NCBI GenBank assembly: GCA_031844405.1
Contig: JAUZVC010000004.1
Location: 124,001 to 188,000, forward strand
DNA: 64,000 nucleotides
Direction of reading: 5' to 3'
From: Knoellia sp031844405
Lineage (GTDB): Bacteria; Actinomycetota; Actinomycetes; Actinomycetales; Dermatophilaceae
The notes beneath the pieces are model-generated. The model made no database searches, was not told where the DNA came from, and saw nothing but the letters and a program-made list of their open reading frames with translations. This document shows, piece after piece, positions 32,654 to 41,097 of this stretch (within the stretch, counting starts at the first letter, position 1; every line of letters begins with the position of its first letter). A program made the translations under genes and the position numbers.

Positions 32654-34501
32654 TCACTGCGGGTCGACGACCATCGCCGAGCCGCCACCGCGGCGCACGG
32701 GCTCGGCCGCGGCGGTCCACAGCGACGGCGACAGGCTGCGGATCGCGGTGGCGTTGCCGATGACCGGCCGCGAGCGCAGGACGTGGCCCTTGGCGCGCAG
32801 CTCGTCGCCGATGGCCGTCGCGAAGATCGCCGTCTCCGCCTCCTCGGTGCCGTTGCGTGACGAGAGGCGCGGCGCCGCGACGGCGTCGCCCACGGTGAGG
32901 CCGCGGTCGACGACCCCAGCGATGACCTGCGCGACGGTCGTGATGATCGTCGCGCCGCCGGGGCTGCCGGCAGTGAGGAAGGGCTTGCCGTCCTCGAGGA
33001 CGATCGTCGGGCTCATCGAGCTGCGGGGCCGCTTGCCGGGACCGGGCAGGTTGGGGTCGGGGACGCCGGGCGTCGTGGGAGCGAAGTTGAAGTCGGTGAG
33101 CTCGTTGTTGAGGAGGAACCCCCAGCCGGGCACGACGATGCCGGAGCCGCCGTACTGCTCGATCGTCAGCGTGTAGGTGACGACGTCGCCCCACCGGTCG
33201 GCCACGGTGAGCGAGGTCGTCGACTGGCCGTCCTTGGGCAGCCGCGTGGTGCCGGCCGGCGCGCAGGCGTCATCGTAGTCCCCGTCGGGCGAGCCGAACG
33301 GCACAGGGCGCTTGAGGGCGGTGTCGTCGCTGAAGAGGCACGAGCGCTCGTCGGCGAACTCCTGCGAGGTGAGCTCCGCGGTCGGCACGCCCGGGACGTC
33401 CCCGACCCAGCGGTTGCGGTCGGCGAAGGCCAGTGCCGACGCCTCGCTGAACCAGTGGAGGTACTCCGCCTCGCTGAGGTCGGCCACCGTGCGGCCGGTG
33501 CGCTCCTCGAACGACTCGAGGAGGTTGAGGATCTGCGAGACGGCGATGCCGCCGCTGCTCGGGGTGTCCATGCCGTAGACGTCGAGGCCGCGGTGCTCGC
33601 TGTGCGTCGGCGCCTTGTGGTTGACCCGGTAGGCGGCGAGGTCAGCCGCGGTCATCTGCCCCTTGGGAACCGTGACCCCGGGCGCGGTCGTGGGGTCCTG
33701 CACCTCGCGCACGAGGTCCTTGCCCATGCGTCCGGTGTGCAGCGAGGCGATCCCGTGCGTGCGCAGCTCGCGGTAGGCCCTGGCGAGGTCGGGGTTGCGC
33801 TGGACACCACCGACGGGGACGGGCTCGCCGCCCGGCAGGTAGATCGCCGCCGTGGCCGGGAACATCGAGAACCGCGCGGCGTTGTCGAGCGTGTCCTGGC
33901 GGAAGGTCGCATCGACGACGAAGCCCTTGCGGGCGATCTCCTCGGCCGGCTTGAGGACCTGGTTGAGGCTCATCGTGCCGTGCGTGCGCAGGGCGGCGTC
34001 CCATGTCGCCGGGGTGCCCGGGACGCCGACCGAGAGACCGGAATTGACGACGGTCATGAAGTCCATCGGGGTGCCGTCGGGCTTGAGGAAGACCTTCTCG
34101 TCGAAGGTCGCGGGGGCGGTCTCGCGGCCGTCGATCGTCGTGACCTTCTGGGTCTCGGCGTCGTAGTGGACGAAGAAGCCGCCGCCGCCGATGCCGGACG
34201 AGTAGGGCTCGACCGTCGCGACGGCTGCCGCGGTGGCGACCGCCGCGTCGGCTGCGGTGCCCCCCTTCTCGAGGATGTCGATGCCGACCTGCGAGGCGAC
34301 GGGGTCGACGGAGGCGACGGCACCGCCGCCGCCGGTCATGACGGGCACCTTGGGGAGCTCGTGGCCGACCGGCGGCGGGCCGGTGCGACCTGGTGGCGCC
34401 TGTGGGCCGGGGCTCGGGGGTGCGGCGCTGGCCGGGAGCGCGAGCGCTGCCGCCATTCCGCCGGCGGTGACGAGGGCGAGGACCGTTGCGGGAGTTCTCA
34501 T
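32654..34501 (-). CDS. ggt: Gamma-glutamyltransferase (secreted)
   Basis: Cleaves glutathione and other gamma-glutamyl compounds, or transfers the glutamyl group. The 615-residue precursor has a signal peptide (MRTPATVLALVTAGGMAAALALPASA), a Pro/Gly-rich linker, the large subunit, and the autocleavage Thr in QSTTSLTVADRWGD where the small subunit begins. SGGIAVSQIL and GGSGIVVPGWGFLLNNE are family motifs. ATG 34501 is 6 nt from a TAGCGT box, so this secreted protein is made from a leaderless mRNA. Expected location: extracellular or cell wall. Confidence 0.93.
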   Translation of the reverse strand: MRTPATVLALVTAGGMAAALALPASAAPPSPGPQAPPGRTGPPPVGHELPKVPVMTGGGGAVASVDPVASQVGIDILEKGGTAADAAVATAAAVATVEPYSSGIGGGGFFVHYDAETQKVTTIDGRETAPATFDEKVFLKPDGTPMDFMTVVNSGLSVGVPGTPATWDAALRTHGTMSLNQVLKPAEEIARKGFVVDATFRQDTLDNAARFSMFPATAAIYLPGGEPVPVGGVQRNPDLARAYRELRTHGIASLHTGRMGKDLVREVQDPTTAPGVTVPKGQMTAADLAAYRVNHKAPTHSEHRGLDVYGMDTPSSGGIAVSQILNLLESFEERTGRTVADLSEAEYLHWFSEASALAFADRNRWVGDVPGVPTAELTSQEFADERSCLFSDDTALKRPVPFGSPDGDYDDACAPAGTTRLPKDGQSTTSLTVADRWGDVVTYTLTIEQYGGSGIVVPGWGFLLNNELTDFNFAPTTPGVPDPNLPGPGKRPRSSMSPTIVLEDGKPFLTAGSPGGATIITTVAQVIAGVVDRGLTVGDAVAAPRLSSRNGTEEAETAIFATAIGDELRAKGHVLRSRPVIGNATAIRSLSPSLWTAAAEPVRRGGGSAMVVDPQ

Positions 34502-34513
34502 GCCTCGACGCTA
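34499..34513 (-). promoter_or_regulatory. -10 box and leaderless start of ggt
   Basis: Minus strand TAGCGT, 6 nt (CGAGGC), ATG at 34501. Confidence 0.5.
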
Positions 34514-34574
34514 GGAGTGACCCGCGAGTACCGCATGTCGAGCGAGGGCGGGACCGGACGCGGGGACTTCGTGG

Positions 34575-34636
34575 GTCGAGGTAGCACGACATGCCGCGCA
34601 CGACCCCGTCGCTGCGGCGTGTCGTGCTATCTCGAC
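34575..34636. terminator. Hairpin after dapF; copy B of the dispersed inverted repeat
   Basis: GTCGAGGTAGCACGACATG (left arm to 34597) pairs at 21 of 23 positions with its mirror (34614-34636), loop 16 nt. The arm repeats the outer arm of the hairpin at 3443-3503. It lies 22 nt downstream of the dapF stop. Confidence 0.75.
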
Positions 34637-34658
34637 TCGCTCGTCAGCGCGTGGGGAC

Positions 34659-35552
34659 TCAGAGCGTGGAGAGGTCGACCACACCGTCGGCGACGAGGGC
34701 GGCGGGGCCGGCGAGCTCGACCTCGTGACCCGGCAGCGCGCGCACGCGCAGCCGCCCACCGGGGACGTCGACGGTCCAGTCGCGGGTCGGCTCGGGATCT
34801 CCTGCCCAGAAGCTCGTCGCGAGGGCGGCGGCGCACACGCCGGTGCCGCACGAGCGGGTCTCCCCCACGCCGCGCTCGTGGACACGCATCCTGATGTGGG
34901 CCGGTCCGACGAGCCGGACGAACTCGACGTTGGTGCCGTGCGGCGGCACCGGCCGCACCTCGGGGACGTGCAGCAGGTCGAGCGCCTCGAGGTCGACGCC
35001 CTCGGGCAGCGCGACCACGGTGTGCGGGTTGCCCATGTCGACCGACAGCGCGGACCACGGGTCGGAGTGCCCGGCGACGTGGACGAGGGCGTCGAAGCCG
35101 TCGGCGCGCGCCCGGCCCTCGTCGACGAGACGCCACCGGCCCATGTTGGTGGCGACGAGGTCCCCCTCGAAGCGGATGCCCTTGAGACCCGCGCGGGTCG
35201 CGATCCGGAACTCGTCGGCGGTCTCGATGCCCTCGCGCCGGAGGAACGTCGCGAAGACCCGGGTCCCGTTGCCGCACATCTCGGCGACCGAGCCGTCGGC
35301 GTTGCGGTAGTCCATGAACCACGGTGCACGGTCGGCCAGCGCCCGCACTGACTCCTCGTCCGCGGATGCGGTCGGCACGACGCGGATGACCCCGTCACCG
35401 CCGATGCCGGCATGGCGGTCGGCCAGCCGCCTCGTGAGGTCGGCGTCGAGGTCGAGGCGCGCGTCGAGGTCGGCGAGCACGACGAAGTCGTTCTCGGTTC
35501 CGTGCCCCTTCGTGAAGCGCAGGCTGCGCGGGTCCTCTGCCATGTCAGCCAT
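34659..35552 (-). CDS. dapF: Diaminopimelate epimerase
   Basis: Converts LL- to meso-diaminopimelate for lysine and peptidoglycan synthesis. The 297-residue protein has both catalytic cysteines: ADGSVAEMCGNGTR and ETRSCGTGVCA. The N-terminal FTKGHGTENDFVVL is the family start. ATG 35552 overlaps the miaA stop by 8 nt; ATG 35543 is an alternative three codons in. It forms an overlapping def-miaA-dapF cluster on the minus strand, as in other actinobacteria. Presence of DapF implies a meso-DAP or lysine requirement met by synthesis. Confidence 0.95.
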   Translation of the reverse strand: MADMAEDPRSLRFTKGHGTENDFVVLADLDARLDLDADLTRRLADRHAGIGGDGVIRVVPTASADEESVRALADRAPWFMDYRNADGSVAEMCGNGTRVFATFLRREGIETADEFRIATRAGLKGIRFEGDLVATNMGRWRLVDEGRARADGFDALVHVAGHSDPWSALSVDMGNPHTVVALPEGVDLEALDLLHVPEVRPVPPHGTNVEFVRLVGPAHIRMRVHERGVGETRSCGTGVCAAALATSFWAGDPEPTRDWTVDVPGGRLRVRALPGHEVELAGPAALVADGVVDLSTL

Positions 35553-36474
35553 TGTCCGCGACGGCTCGGCGCACGTGGGCGAGGGCCTCGTCGAGCGCGT
35601 CCTCCTCGGTGGGGTCGAACCACGTCGTGCGCGGGTCGGGCCGGAACCACGACTCCTGCCGCCGGGCGTAGCGCCGGGTGAGCCGCGCCGTCTCCGCCCG
35701 CGCCCCCTCGGTCGTCATGACCTCGTCGATCTCGGCGAGCGCCTGTGCGTAGCCGAGGGCGTGCGACGCCGTCCGTCCCTCCCGTATGCCGTGTGGCAGC
35801 AGTCCGCGGACCTCGTCGACGAGGCCGTCCTCCCACATCCGGTCGACCCGCGTGTCGATGCGCTCGTCGAGCACCTCGCGCGGCGGGCGGAGCCCGACGG
35901 CCACCGTCGGGTGCAGGCTGCGCCGCTCCGGCATCGAGGCACTGAACGGGCGACCGGTGATCTCGACGACCTCGAGCGCCCGGACCACCCGGCGCACGTT
36001 GCGTGGCTCGATCGCCTGTGCCGCAACGGGATCGCGGTCGGCGAGCAGCGAGAACATGGCGGCGGCGCCGAGCTCCTCTGCCTGCTCCTCGAGGCGAGCG
36101 CGGACCTCGGGGTCGGTCGGCGGGATGTCGAGGTGGTCGAGCGCCGCCCGGACATAGAGCCCGGAGCCACCCGCCACCACGGGGTGCAGGCCGCGGGACC
36201 GGATGTCGTCGACGTCGGCCCGTGCCTCGACCTGGTAGCGCGCGACGGACGCCTCGTCGGTGACGTCGAGGACGTCGACCTGGTGGTGCGGGATTCCCCG
36301 GCGCTCGGCCGGGGAGAGCTTCGCGGTGCCGATGTCCATGCCGCGGTAGAGCTGCATGGCGTCGGCGCCGACGACCTCGCCGCCGAGCGACTCGGCGATG
36401 CGCAGGGCCAGCTCGGACTTCCCGCTGGCGGTCGGGCCGACGACCGCGACGACGAGCGGACCGTCAGCGGGCAA
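35545..36474 (-). CDS. miaA: tRNA dimethylallyltransferase
   Basis: Adds the dimethylallyl group to A37 of tRNAs reading UNN codons. The 309-residue protein has the P-loop VGPTASGKSELAL, GADAMQLYRGMDIGTAK, the conserved H(H)QVDVL, and the C-terminal LTRRYARRQESWFR. The only plausible start is TTG at 36474 (MPADGPLVVAVVGPT), 11 nt inside the end of def, so translation is coupled. It works with MiaB, encoded 1.1 kb away, which thiomethylates the same base. Confidence 0.94.
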   Translation of the reverse strand: MPADGPLVVAVVGPTASGKSELALRIAESLGGEVVGADAMQLYRGMDIGTAKLSPAERRGIPHHQVDVLDVTDEASVARYQVEARADVDDIRSRGLHPVVAGGSGLYVRAALDHLDIPPTDPEVRARLEEQAEELGAAAMFSLLADRDPVAAQAIEPRNVRRVVRALEVVEITGRPFSASMPERRSLHPTVAVGLRPPREVLDERIDTRVDRMWEDGLVDEVRGLLPHGIREGRTASHALGYAQALAEIDEVMTTEGARAETARLTRRYARRQESWFRPDPRTTWFDPTEEDALDEALAHVRRAVADNG

Positions 36475-37120
36475 GCTCGTCCTCGGTCGCCTCCGTGTGC
36501 CCGCCCTCGGGGACGGTGCCGAAGTCCTCGGCCTCCTCGTCGACGTCGTCGTGGCCGAAGGGGTCGCGGTCGGTGCCGGGCATCCACGTCTGGCCGGGCG
36601 TGCCCCAGCCGTGCGACTTCACGGCCTTCTTGGCCTTGCGGGCCCACTTGCCCTGGAGCCGGTCCACGTAGAGGAAGCCGTTGAGGTGGTCGTACTCGTG
36701 CTGGAACATCCGCGCGAACCAGCCCGTCGCGGCATACGAGATCTCGTTGCCGTCGAGGTCGAGGCCGGTGAGGGTCGCGCTCTCGCCGCGGCGCAGGGGG
36801 AACGACTCCCCCGGCACCGAGAGGCAGCCCTCGGACTCGTCGTGCGGGTCGGGGTCGCCGACCGGGGGCTTGCTCGAGGTGACGAACGGGTTGATGACGA
36901 CACCGCGCGCCGGGATGCCGTCGCGGTTGTCCATCTGCCACGTGAAGATTCGCAGCCCGACACCCACCTGGGGAGCCGCGAGGCCGACCCCTCGTGCGGC
37001 GTCCATCGTCTCGAACATGTCGGCCACGAGCTCGCGAATGCCGTCGTCGATGACCTCGACCGGCTCGGCCCGGCGGTGGAGCACCGGCTCGCCGGTGATG
37101 GTGATGGGGCGAATCGTCAT
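36464..37120 (-). CDS. def: Peptide deformylase
   Basis: Removes the N-formyl group from nascent proteins. The 218-residue protein has all three motifs: GVGLAAPQVG, EGCLSVPG and QHEYDHLNG, which supply the metal-binding Cys and two His. It carries a C-terminal acidic tail beyond the usual ~170-190 residues (HDDVDEEAEDFGTVPEGGHTEATEDELAR). ATG 37120. It is the first gene of an overlapping def-miaA-dapF cluster. A def gene is normally linked with fmt; none is seen here, so this may be one of several paralogues. Confidence 0.95.
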   Translation of the reverse strand: MTIRPITITGEPVLHRRAEPVEVIDDGIRELVADMFETMDAARGVGLAAPQVGVGLRIFTWQMDNRDGIPARGVVINPFVTSSKPPVGDPDPHDESEGCLSVPGESFPLRRGESATLTGLDLDGNEISYAATGWFARMFQHEYDHLNGFLYVDRLQGKWARKAKKAVKSHGWGTPGQTWMPGTDRDPFGHDDVDEEAEDFGTVPEGGHTEATEDELAR

Positions 37121-37229
37121 GCGGGGATTCTCTCAGATCGCCCGAGAAGCCCTGTGCCTGCCGCGTCCCCCGGCCGGCGGCTGCGGCACAGTGGGAAGGG
37201 TCCTGAAGTCCCACACGAAGGAGCGAGCC

Positions 37230-37421
37230 ATGAGCATGTTCGACAAGGCGAAGGACCTGGCCGGGGAGCACAGCGACACGGTCGAGGAGCACAGCGACCG
37301 AGGTCTCGACCAGGCCGGCGAGTTCGCCGAGGGCAAGGGAGTCGGTACCGAGCACGTCGACTCCGGGCGCGACCTCCTCGACGACCGCATCGGCGACGGC
37401 TCCGAGGAACCGCCCGCCTGA
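37230..37421 (+). CDS. Rv0909-family small protein (putative antitoxin family)
   Basis: A 63-residue acidic, helical protein (MSMFDKAKDLAGEHSDTVEEHSDRGLDQAGEFAEGKG, ending VDSGRDLLDDRIGDGSEEPPA). It belongs to the family that includes M. tuberculosis Rv0909/MT0933, listed as a type II antitoxin. No toxin gene (SRPBCC-like Rv0910 type) is adjacent, so a free-standing role is as likely. ATG 37230 has GAAGGAG 6 nt upstream. It is convergent with miaB, with dense hairpins between. Confidence 0.75.
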   Translation: MSMFDKAKDLAGEHSDTVEEHSDRGLDQAGEFAEGKGVGTEHVDSGRDLLDDRIGDGSEEPPA

Positions 37422-37432
37422 GACCACTTCAC

Positions 37433-37467
37433 GAGGGCCCCGTCACCGCTCCCGGTGTCGGGGCTCG
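37433..37467. terminator. Terminator hairpin after the Rv0909-like gene
   Basis: GAGGGCCCCGTCACCG pairs with CGGTGTCGGGGCTC around a 4-5 nt loop; ~14 bp with one bulge and one T-T mismatch. Confidence 0.65.
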
Positions 37468-37479
37468 GTCGTGTCCGGA

Positions 37480-37540
37480 CAAGGGAAACGAGTCTTGGAC
37501 AAGAGGACAGTTCCCTTGCTCGGGACCCCTTTTGCGGGGA
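37480..37540. repeat. Nested inverted repeats between convergent genes
   Basis: CAAGGGAA (37480-37487) pairs with TTCCCTTG (37511-37518) and encloses TCTT-GGAC-AAGA (37493-37504); a further CCCC-TTTTGC-GGGG stem follows near 37526-37539. GGACAAG is repeated twice. Probably a second terminator for miaB, on the other strand. Confidence 0.55.
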
Positions 37541-37585
37541 CGGCGTAAATCGGGACCCGTGGTGGGGTTGCAGCCGGTATGCCGG

Positions 37586-39103
37586 TCAGAGGCCGCAGGC
37601 GGGCGCGCTCACCGCAGCGGTCGCCGGCTTCCCGACCGACGGCATACCGAGGCTCACGGCCGGCTTGCCCGGGATGGGGGCGTCCTGGAGCGCCTCCCAG
37701 GCGTCGCCGCCCGAGGTGCGGCGGACGGCATACGTGCCGCCGTGCAGGGCACCGTCGGCGACCAGGTGGTGCGGGGCGCCGTAGGTGACGTCGACGCTCA
37801 CCATGTCGCCGGGACGCGGGCGCGCTCCGCCCTCGGGGACGGCGAAGTGGACCAGGCGGTTGTCGCGGGCTCGACCGCTCATCCGCGCGGTCTCGCTGTC
37901 CTTGCGGCCCTCGAACGGGGCGACGAGCACCTCGACGGTGCGGCCCTCGATGGCGCGGTTCTCGGCCCACGACAGCTCGTCCTGGAGGGCGACGAGCCGC
38001 TCGAAGCGCTCCTGCACGACGGCCTTGGGGATCTGGTCCTCCATCGTCGCTGCCGGCGTGCCCGGGCGGATGGAGTACTGGAACGTGAACGCGCTGGAGA
38101 AGCGCGACTGCTCGACGACGCGCAGCGTCTCGGCGAAGTCCTCCTCGGTCTCGCCGGGGAAGCCGACGATGAGGTCGGTCGTGATCGCGGCGTCGGGGAT
38201 CTGCTCCCGGACGCGGTCGAGGATGCCGAGGAACTTCGCGCTGCGGTAGGAGCGACGCATGTCCTTGAGGACCTTGTCGGAGCCCGACTGCAGCGGCATG
38301 TGCAGGCTCGGCATGACGTTGGGTGTCTCGGCCATCGCGGCGATGACGTCGTCGGTGAAGGCGGCCGGGTGCGGGCTCGTGAAGCGCACGCGCTCGAGGC
38401 CGTCGATCTCGCCGCAGGCACGCAGCAGCTTGCCGAAGGCGAGGCGGTCGCCGAACTCGACGCCGTAGGTGTTGACGTTCTGGCCGAGCAGGGTGATCTC
38501 GACGACGCCCTGGTCGACGAGCGCCTGGATCTCGGCGAGGACGTCCCCGGGACGGCGGTCGGTCTCCTTGCCGCGCAGGCTCGGGACGATGCAGAACGTG
38601 CACGTGTTGTTGCAGCCGACCGAGATCGACACCCAGGCGGCATACGCGGAGTCACGTCGGGTCGGGAGGGTCGAGGGGAAGGTCTCGAGCGACTCGAGGA
38701 TCTCGACCTCGGCGCGCTTGTTGTGGCGTGCGCGGTCGAGCAGGGCCGGCAGCGAGCCGATGTTGTGGGTGCCGAAGACGACGTCGACCCACGGGGCGCG
38801 CTGGACGATGCTCGCGCGGTCCTTCTGCGCCATGCAGCCGCCGACCGCGATCTGCATGTCGGGGTTGCGGGTCTTGGCCGGGCGCAGCTGGCCGAGGTTG
38901 CCGTAGAGCTTGTTGTCGGCGTTCTCGCGCACTGCGCACGTGTTGAAGACGACGACGTCGGCGGTGTCGGGGCGCTCGGTCGCGGGCACGCTCGCGAGGT
39001 CGACGTAGCCCGCCGTCTCGAGCAGCCCGGCGAGGCGCTCGGAGTCGTGGACGTTCATCTGGCAGCCGTGCGTGCGCACGTCGTAGGTCTTGAGGTCAGT
39101 CAT
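37586..39103 (-). CDS. miaB: tRNA-2-methylthio-N6-dimethylallyladenosine synthase
   Basis: Radical SAM methylthiotransferase acting on i6A37 of tRNA, after MiaA. The 505-residue protein has the N-terminal cluster ligands THGCQMN, NTCAVREN and GGCMAQ, the radical SAM motif GCNNTCTFCIVP, and a C-terminal TRAM domain. The open frame continues 145 residues upstream, but ATG 39103 gives the family start MTDLKTYDVRTHGCQMN. A TACCCT box lies 10 nt upstream, so the leader is very short. The Ala/Gly/Pro tail (~40 residues) is specific to this group. Confidence 0.95.
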   Translation of the reverse strand: MTDLKTYDVRTHGCQMNVHDSERLAGLLETAGYVDLASVPATERPDTADVVVFNTCAVRENADNKLYGNLGQLRPAKTRNPDMQIAVGGCMAQKDRASIVQRAPWVDVVFGTHNIGSLPALLDRARHNKRAEVEILESLETFPSTLPTRRDSAYAAWVSISVGCNNTCTFCIVPSLRGKETDRRPGDVLAEIQALVDQGVVEITLLGQNVNTYGVEFGDRLAFGKLLRACGEIDGLERVRFTSPHPAAFTDDVIAAMAETPNVMPSLHMPLQSGSDKVLKDMRRSYRSAKFLGILDRVREQIPDAAITTDLIVGFPGETEEDFAETLRVVEQSRFSSAFTFQYSIRPGTPAATMEDQIPKAVVQERFERLVALQDELSWAENRAIEGRTVEVLVAPFEGRKDSETARMSGRARDNRLVHFAVPEGGARPRPGDMVSVDVTYGAPHHLVADGALHGGTYAVRRTSGGDAWEALQDAPIPGKPAVSLGMPSVGKPATAAVSAPACGL

Positions 39104-39128
39104 CGCACCGACAAGGGTACGTCCTGGC

Positions 39129-40100
39129 TCAGGCCCCCACGCCCCACAGGGCGGCGACATGGCGGACGTCGGTGCCGCAGCAACCACCCACGACGTCGAG
39201 GTGGGGCAGGCGCGCTGCGAGGGCACTGTGCTCGGCCACGAGGTCGGGCAGGTCACCCTCGTCGAGGACCTCGGCGGCGTCGAGCTCGGCGTGGGACTGG
39301 CGTGAGGCGTTGACCCGCAGGCCTGTGACACGGGACGTCCACGTGTCGTCGTCGTCCGCAGCCGCCATGACGTGGCTCGGGTGCGCGCAGTTGACCAACA
39401 GCTCCTCCGGCGGCCCCTGCTCCCAGAGGGACGCGACGGCCTCGCCCAGCGGAGTGCCGTCGGGAAGGCGTCCGTCGGTCTCCACCGTGAACGAGACGGC
39501 GACGTCGACCGTGTGGGCCCGGGCGGCTTGGACCACACCCACGGCCTCGGCGACGGTCGTCAGCGTGTAGGCGGCCGCGCGGGTGGCCCCGCTCTCCGCG
39601 AAGGCCGTCACTTGGGGAAGGTGGTAGGTCGCGAACTCGTCGGCCGACCGCTGATCACCGGCGACGTAGCCATCGCCGCGCGGACCGATCGTGCCGCTCA
39701 CGCGGAAGCTCGCGTAGCCCGACCCTCCGGACGGCAGGACACCCGACGCGACGAGCGACTCACCGAGCGCGGCCAGGAGGACGACGGCCTCGACGTTGAC
39801 GCGGCGCACGTCGTCGGGCGCACCACCGACGGCGGCGATCCAGTCCGGGTTCGCACGCCACGTGGGCGTCTCCAGCAGGAGACCGGCGCCCGCCCTCGAG
39901 GCGACGTCGGCGTATCCGGAGAAGTAGTCGGTGAGCAGCGCCCGCCCCTCCGGACTGTCGAGCAGGGGGTAGGCGGCGAAGTGGGGCAGCTCGACCCCGT
40001 GGTGGAAGATCAGGTCCGTCTCCAGACCGCCGTCGGTGACCCAGCGAGGGCCGGCACCCACGTCTGCGCTCGTCACCGCCGCCACGTCTCGATCGCTCAT
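39129..40100 (-). CDS. Homocysteine S-methyltransferase family protein
   Basis: A 323-residue zinc methyltransferase of the MmuM/BHMT type, probably transferring a methyl group from S-methylmethionine or a similar donor to homocysteine. The zinc ligands are visible: VNCAHP and VGGCCGT. The N-terminal TDGGLETDLIF is also typical. ATG 40100 has AGGAGG 9 nt upstream; a TTG at 40157 would add 19 residues with no support. It is 25 bp from miaB on the same strand, but each has its own start signals. Confidence 0.9.
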   Translation of the reverse strand: MSDRDVAAVTSADVGAGPRWVTDGGLETDLIFHHGVELPHFAAYPLLDSPEGRALLTDYFSGYADVASRAGAGLLLETPTWRANPDWIAAVGGAPDDVRRVNVEAVVLLAALGESLVASGVLPSGGSGYASFRVSGTIGPRGDGYVAGDQRSADEFATYHLPQVTAFAESGATRAAAYTLTTVAEAVGVVQAARAHTVDVAVSFTVETDGRLPDGTPLGEAVASLWEQGPPEELLVNCAHPSHVMAAADDDDTWTSRVTGLRVNASRQSHAELDAAEVLDEGDLPDLVAEHSALAARLPHLDVVGGCCGTDVRHVAALWGVGA

Positions 40101-40283
40101 CGGCCCGAGCCTCCTGTCCGCCACGGTGACGGCCCAGCCTCGACCGTCGAGGTTCAAGCCTGCCCCTCATGAGGACCTGTCCGCCAGACCCTGGTGGCAC
40201 CGGGCCCGGGGGTCTCACGGGGCGTGCCTGCCGCAGAGCGCCGCTTGGTGGGCCGGCCGCCGTTCCGCTCGACCTCAGCTCAA

Positions 40284-40333
40284 TACTTGACACGACAACT
40301 TTCTCGTGTCATCGTCTTACTTGAAACAACAAC
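40284..40333 (+). promoter_or_regulatory. yceI promoter with overlapping operator repeats
   Basis: TTGACA (40287-40292), 17 nt, CATCGT as -10. Overlapping it are an inverted repeat TGACACGA-N8-TCGTGTCA (40288-40311) and a direct repeat TACTTGACACGACAAC / TACTTGAAACAACAAC (40284 and 40318, 14 of 16 identical). Such an arrangement suggests a MarR-type repressor; the regulator is not in the window next to it. Confidence 0.6.
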
Positions 40334-40354
40334 TACCCGACCGAAGGACACCCG

Positions 40355-40984
40355 ATGGGCCTCTTCTCCCGCTCCTCCAAGACCGCCACGACGACCGTCG
40401 CCGCTCAGCCGGCCCCGGCCGCGAGCTCGGCCTACGTCTCCGACATCGCCGGCGACTACGTCCTCGACGCGAGCCACTCGCGCCTCGGCTTCTCGGCGCG
40501 CCACGCGATGGTCACCAAGGTCCGCGGCAGCTTCGAGGAGTTCGAGGGCACCGCCCACGTCGACACCGCCAACCCGGCCGCCTCCTCGGTCACCGTCACC
40601 ATCGCCGCCGCCTCGGTCACGACCGGCAACGAGCAGCGCGACGGCCACCTCAAGACCCCCGACTTCTTCGACGTCGAGAACCACCCGTCGATCACCTTCG
40701 TCTCGACGAAGGTCGCCCGCCAGGGCGCCATCTGGAGCATCACCGGCGACCTGACGATCAACGCGCAGAGCAACTCGGTCACCATCGACTTCGAGGAGAC
40801 CGGCTCGGCGAAGGACCCCTACGGCAACACCCGCATCGGCTTCGAGGGTGCGACGACGATCGACCGCGGCGACTGGGGCCTGGCCTTCAACGCCGCCCTC
40901 GAGACCGGCGGCGTCCTCGTGAGCGAGAAGGTCACGCTCGAGTTCGACATCTCGGCCATCGCCCAGGTGCCGGCCGCCGTCTGA
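40355..40984 (+). CDS. YceI family protein
   Basis: A 209-residue lipocalin-like protein that binds isoprenoids or similar lipids. The signature GDYVLDASHSRLGFSARHAMVTKVRGSFEEFEG and the GHLKTPDFFDVENHPSITFVS segment are diagnostic. There is no signal peptide; the N-terminus is a short basic, Ser/Thr/Ala-rich stretch, so it is probably cytoplasmic. ATG 40355 has GAAGGA 7 nt upstream. The promoter overlaps operator-like repeats. A perfect hairpin follows. Confidence 0.92.
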   Translation: MGLFSRSSKTATTTVAAQPAPAASSAYVSDIAGDYVLDASHSRLGFSARHAMVTKVRGSFEEFEGTAHVDTANPAASSVTVTIAAASVTTGNEQRDGHLKTPDFFDVENHPSITFVSTKVARQGAIWSITGDLTINAQSNSVTIDFEETGSAKDPYGNTRIGFEGATTIDRGDWGLAFNAALETGGVLVSEKVTLEFDISAIAQVPAAV

Positions 40985-40998
40985 GGACGCGCAGCACA

Positions 40999-41041
40999 CG
41001 CCGAAGGGGCGGGGACCACCACGGTCCCCGCCCCTTCGGCG
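40999..41041. terminator. Perfect 19-bp bidirectional terminator
   Basis: CGCCGAAGGGGCGGGGACC (40999-41017) and GGTCCCCGCCCCTTCGGCG (41023-41041), 5-nt loop, between convergent yceI and recX. Confidence 0.92.
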
Positions 41042-41097
41042 CGCCCGCACTGGACGTGCCGGAGACGGCGAGCGGACACAGCGAGCGGCGGCGGGCG

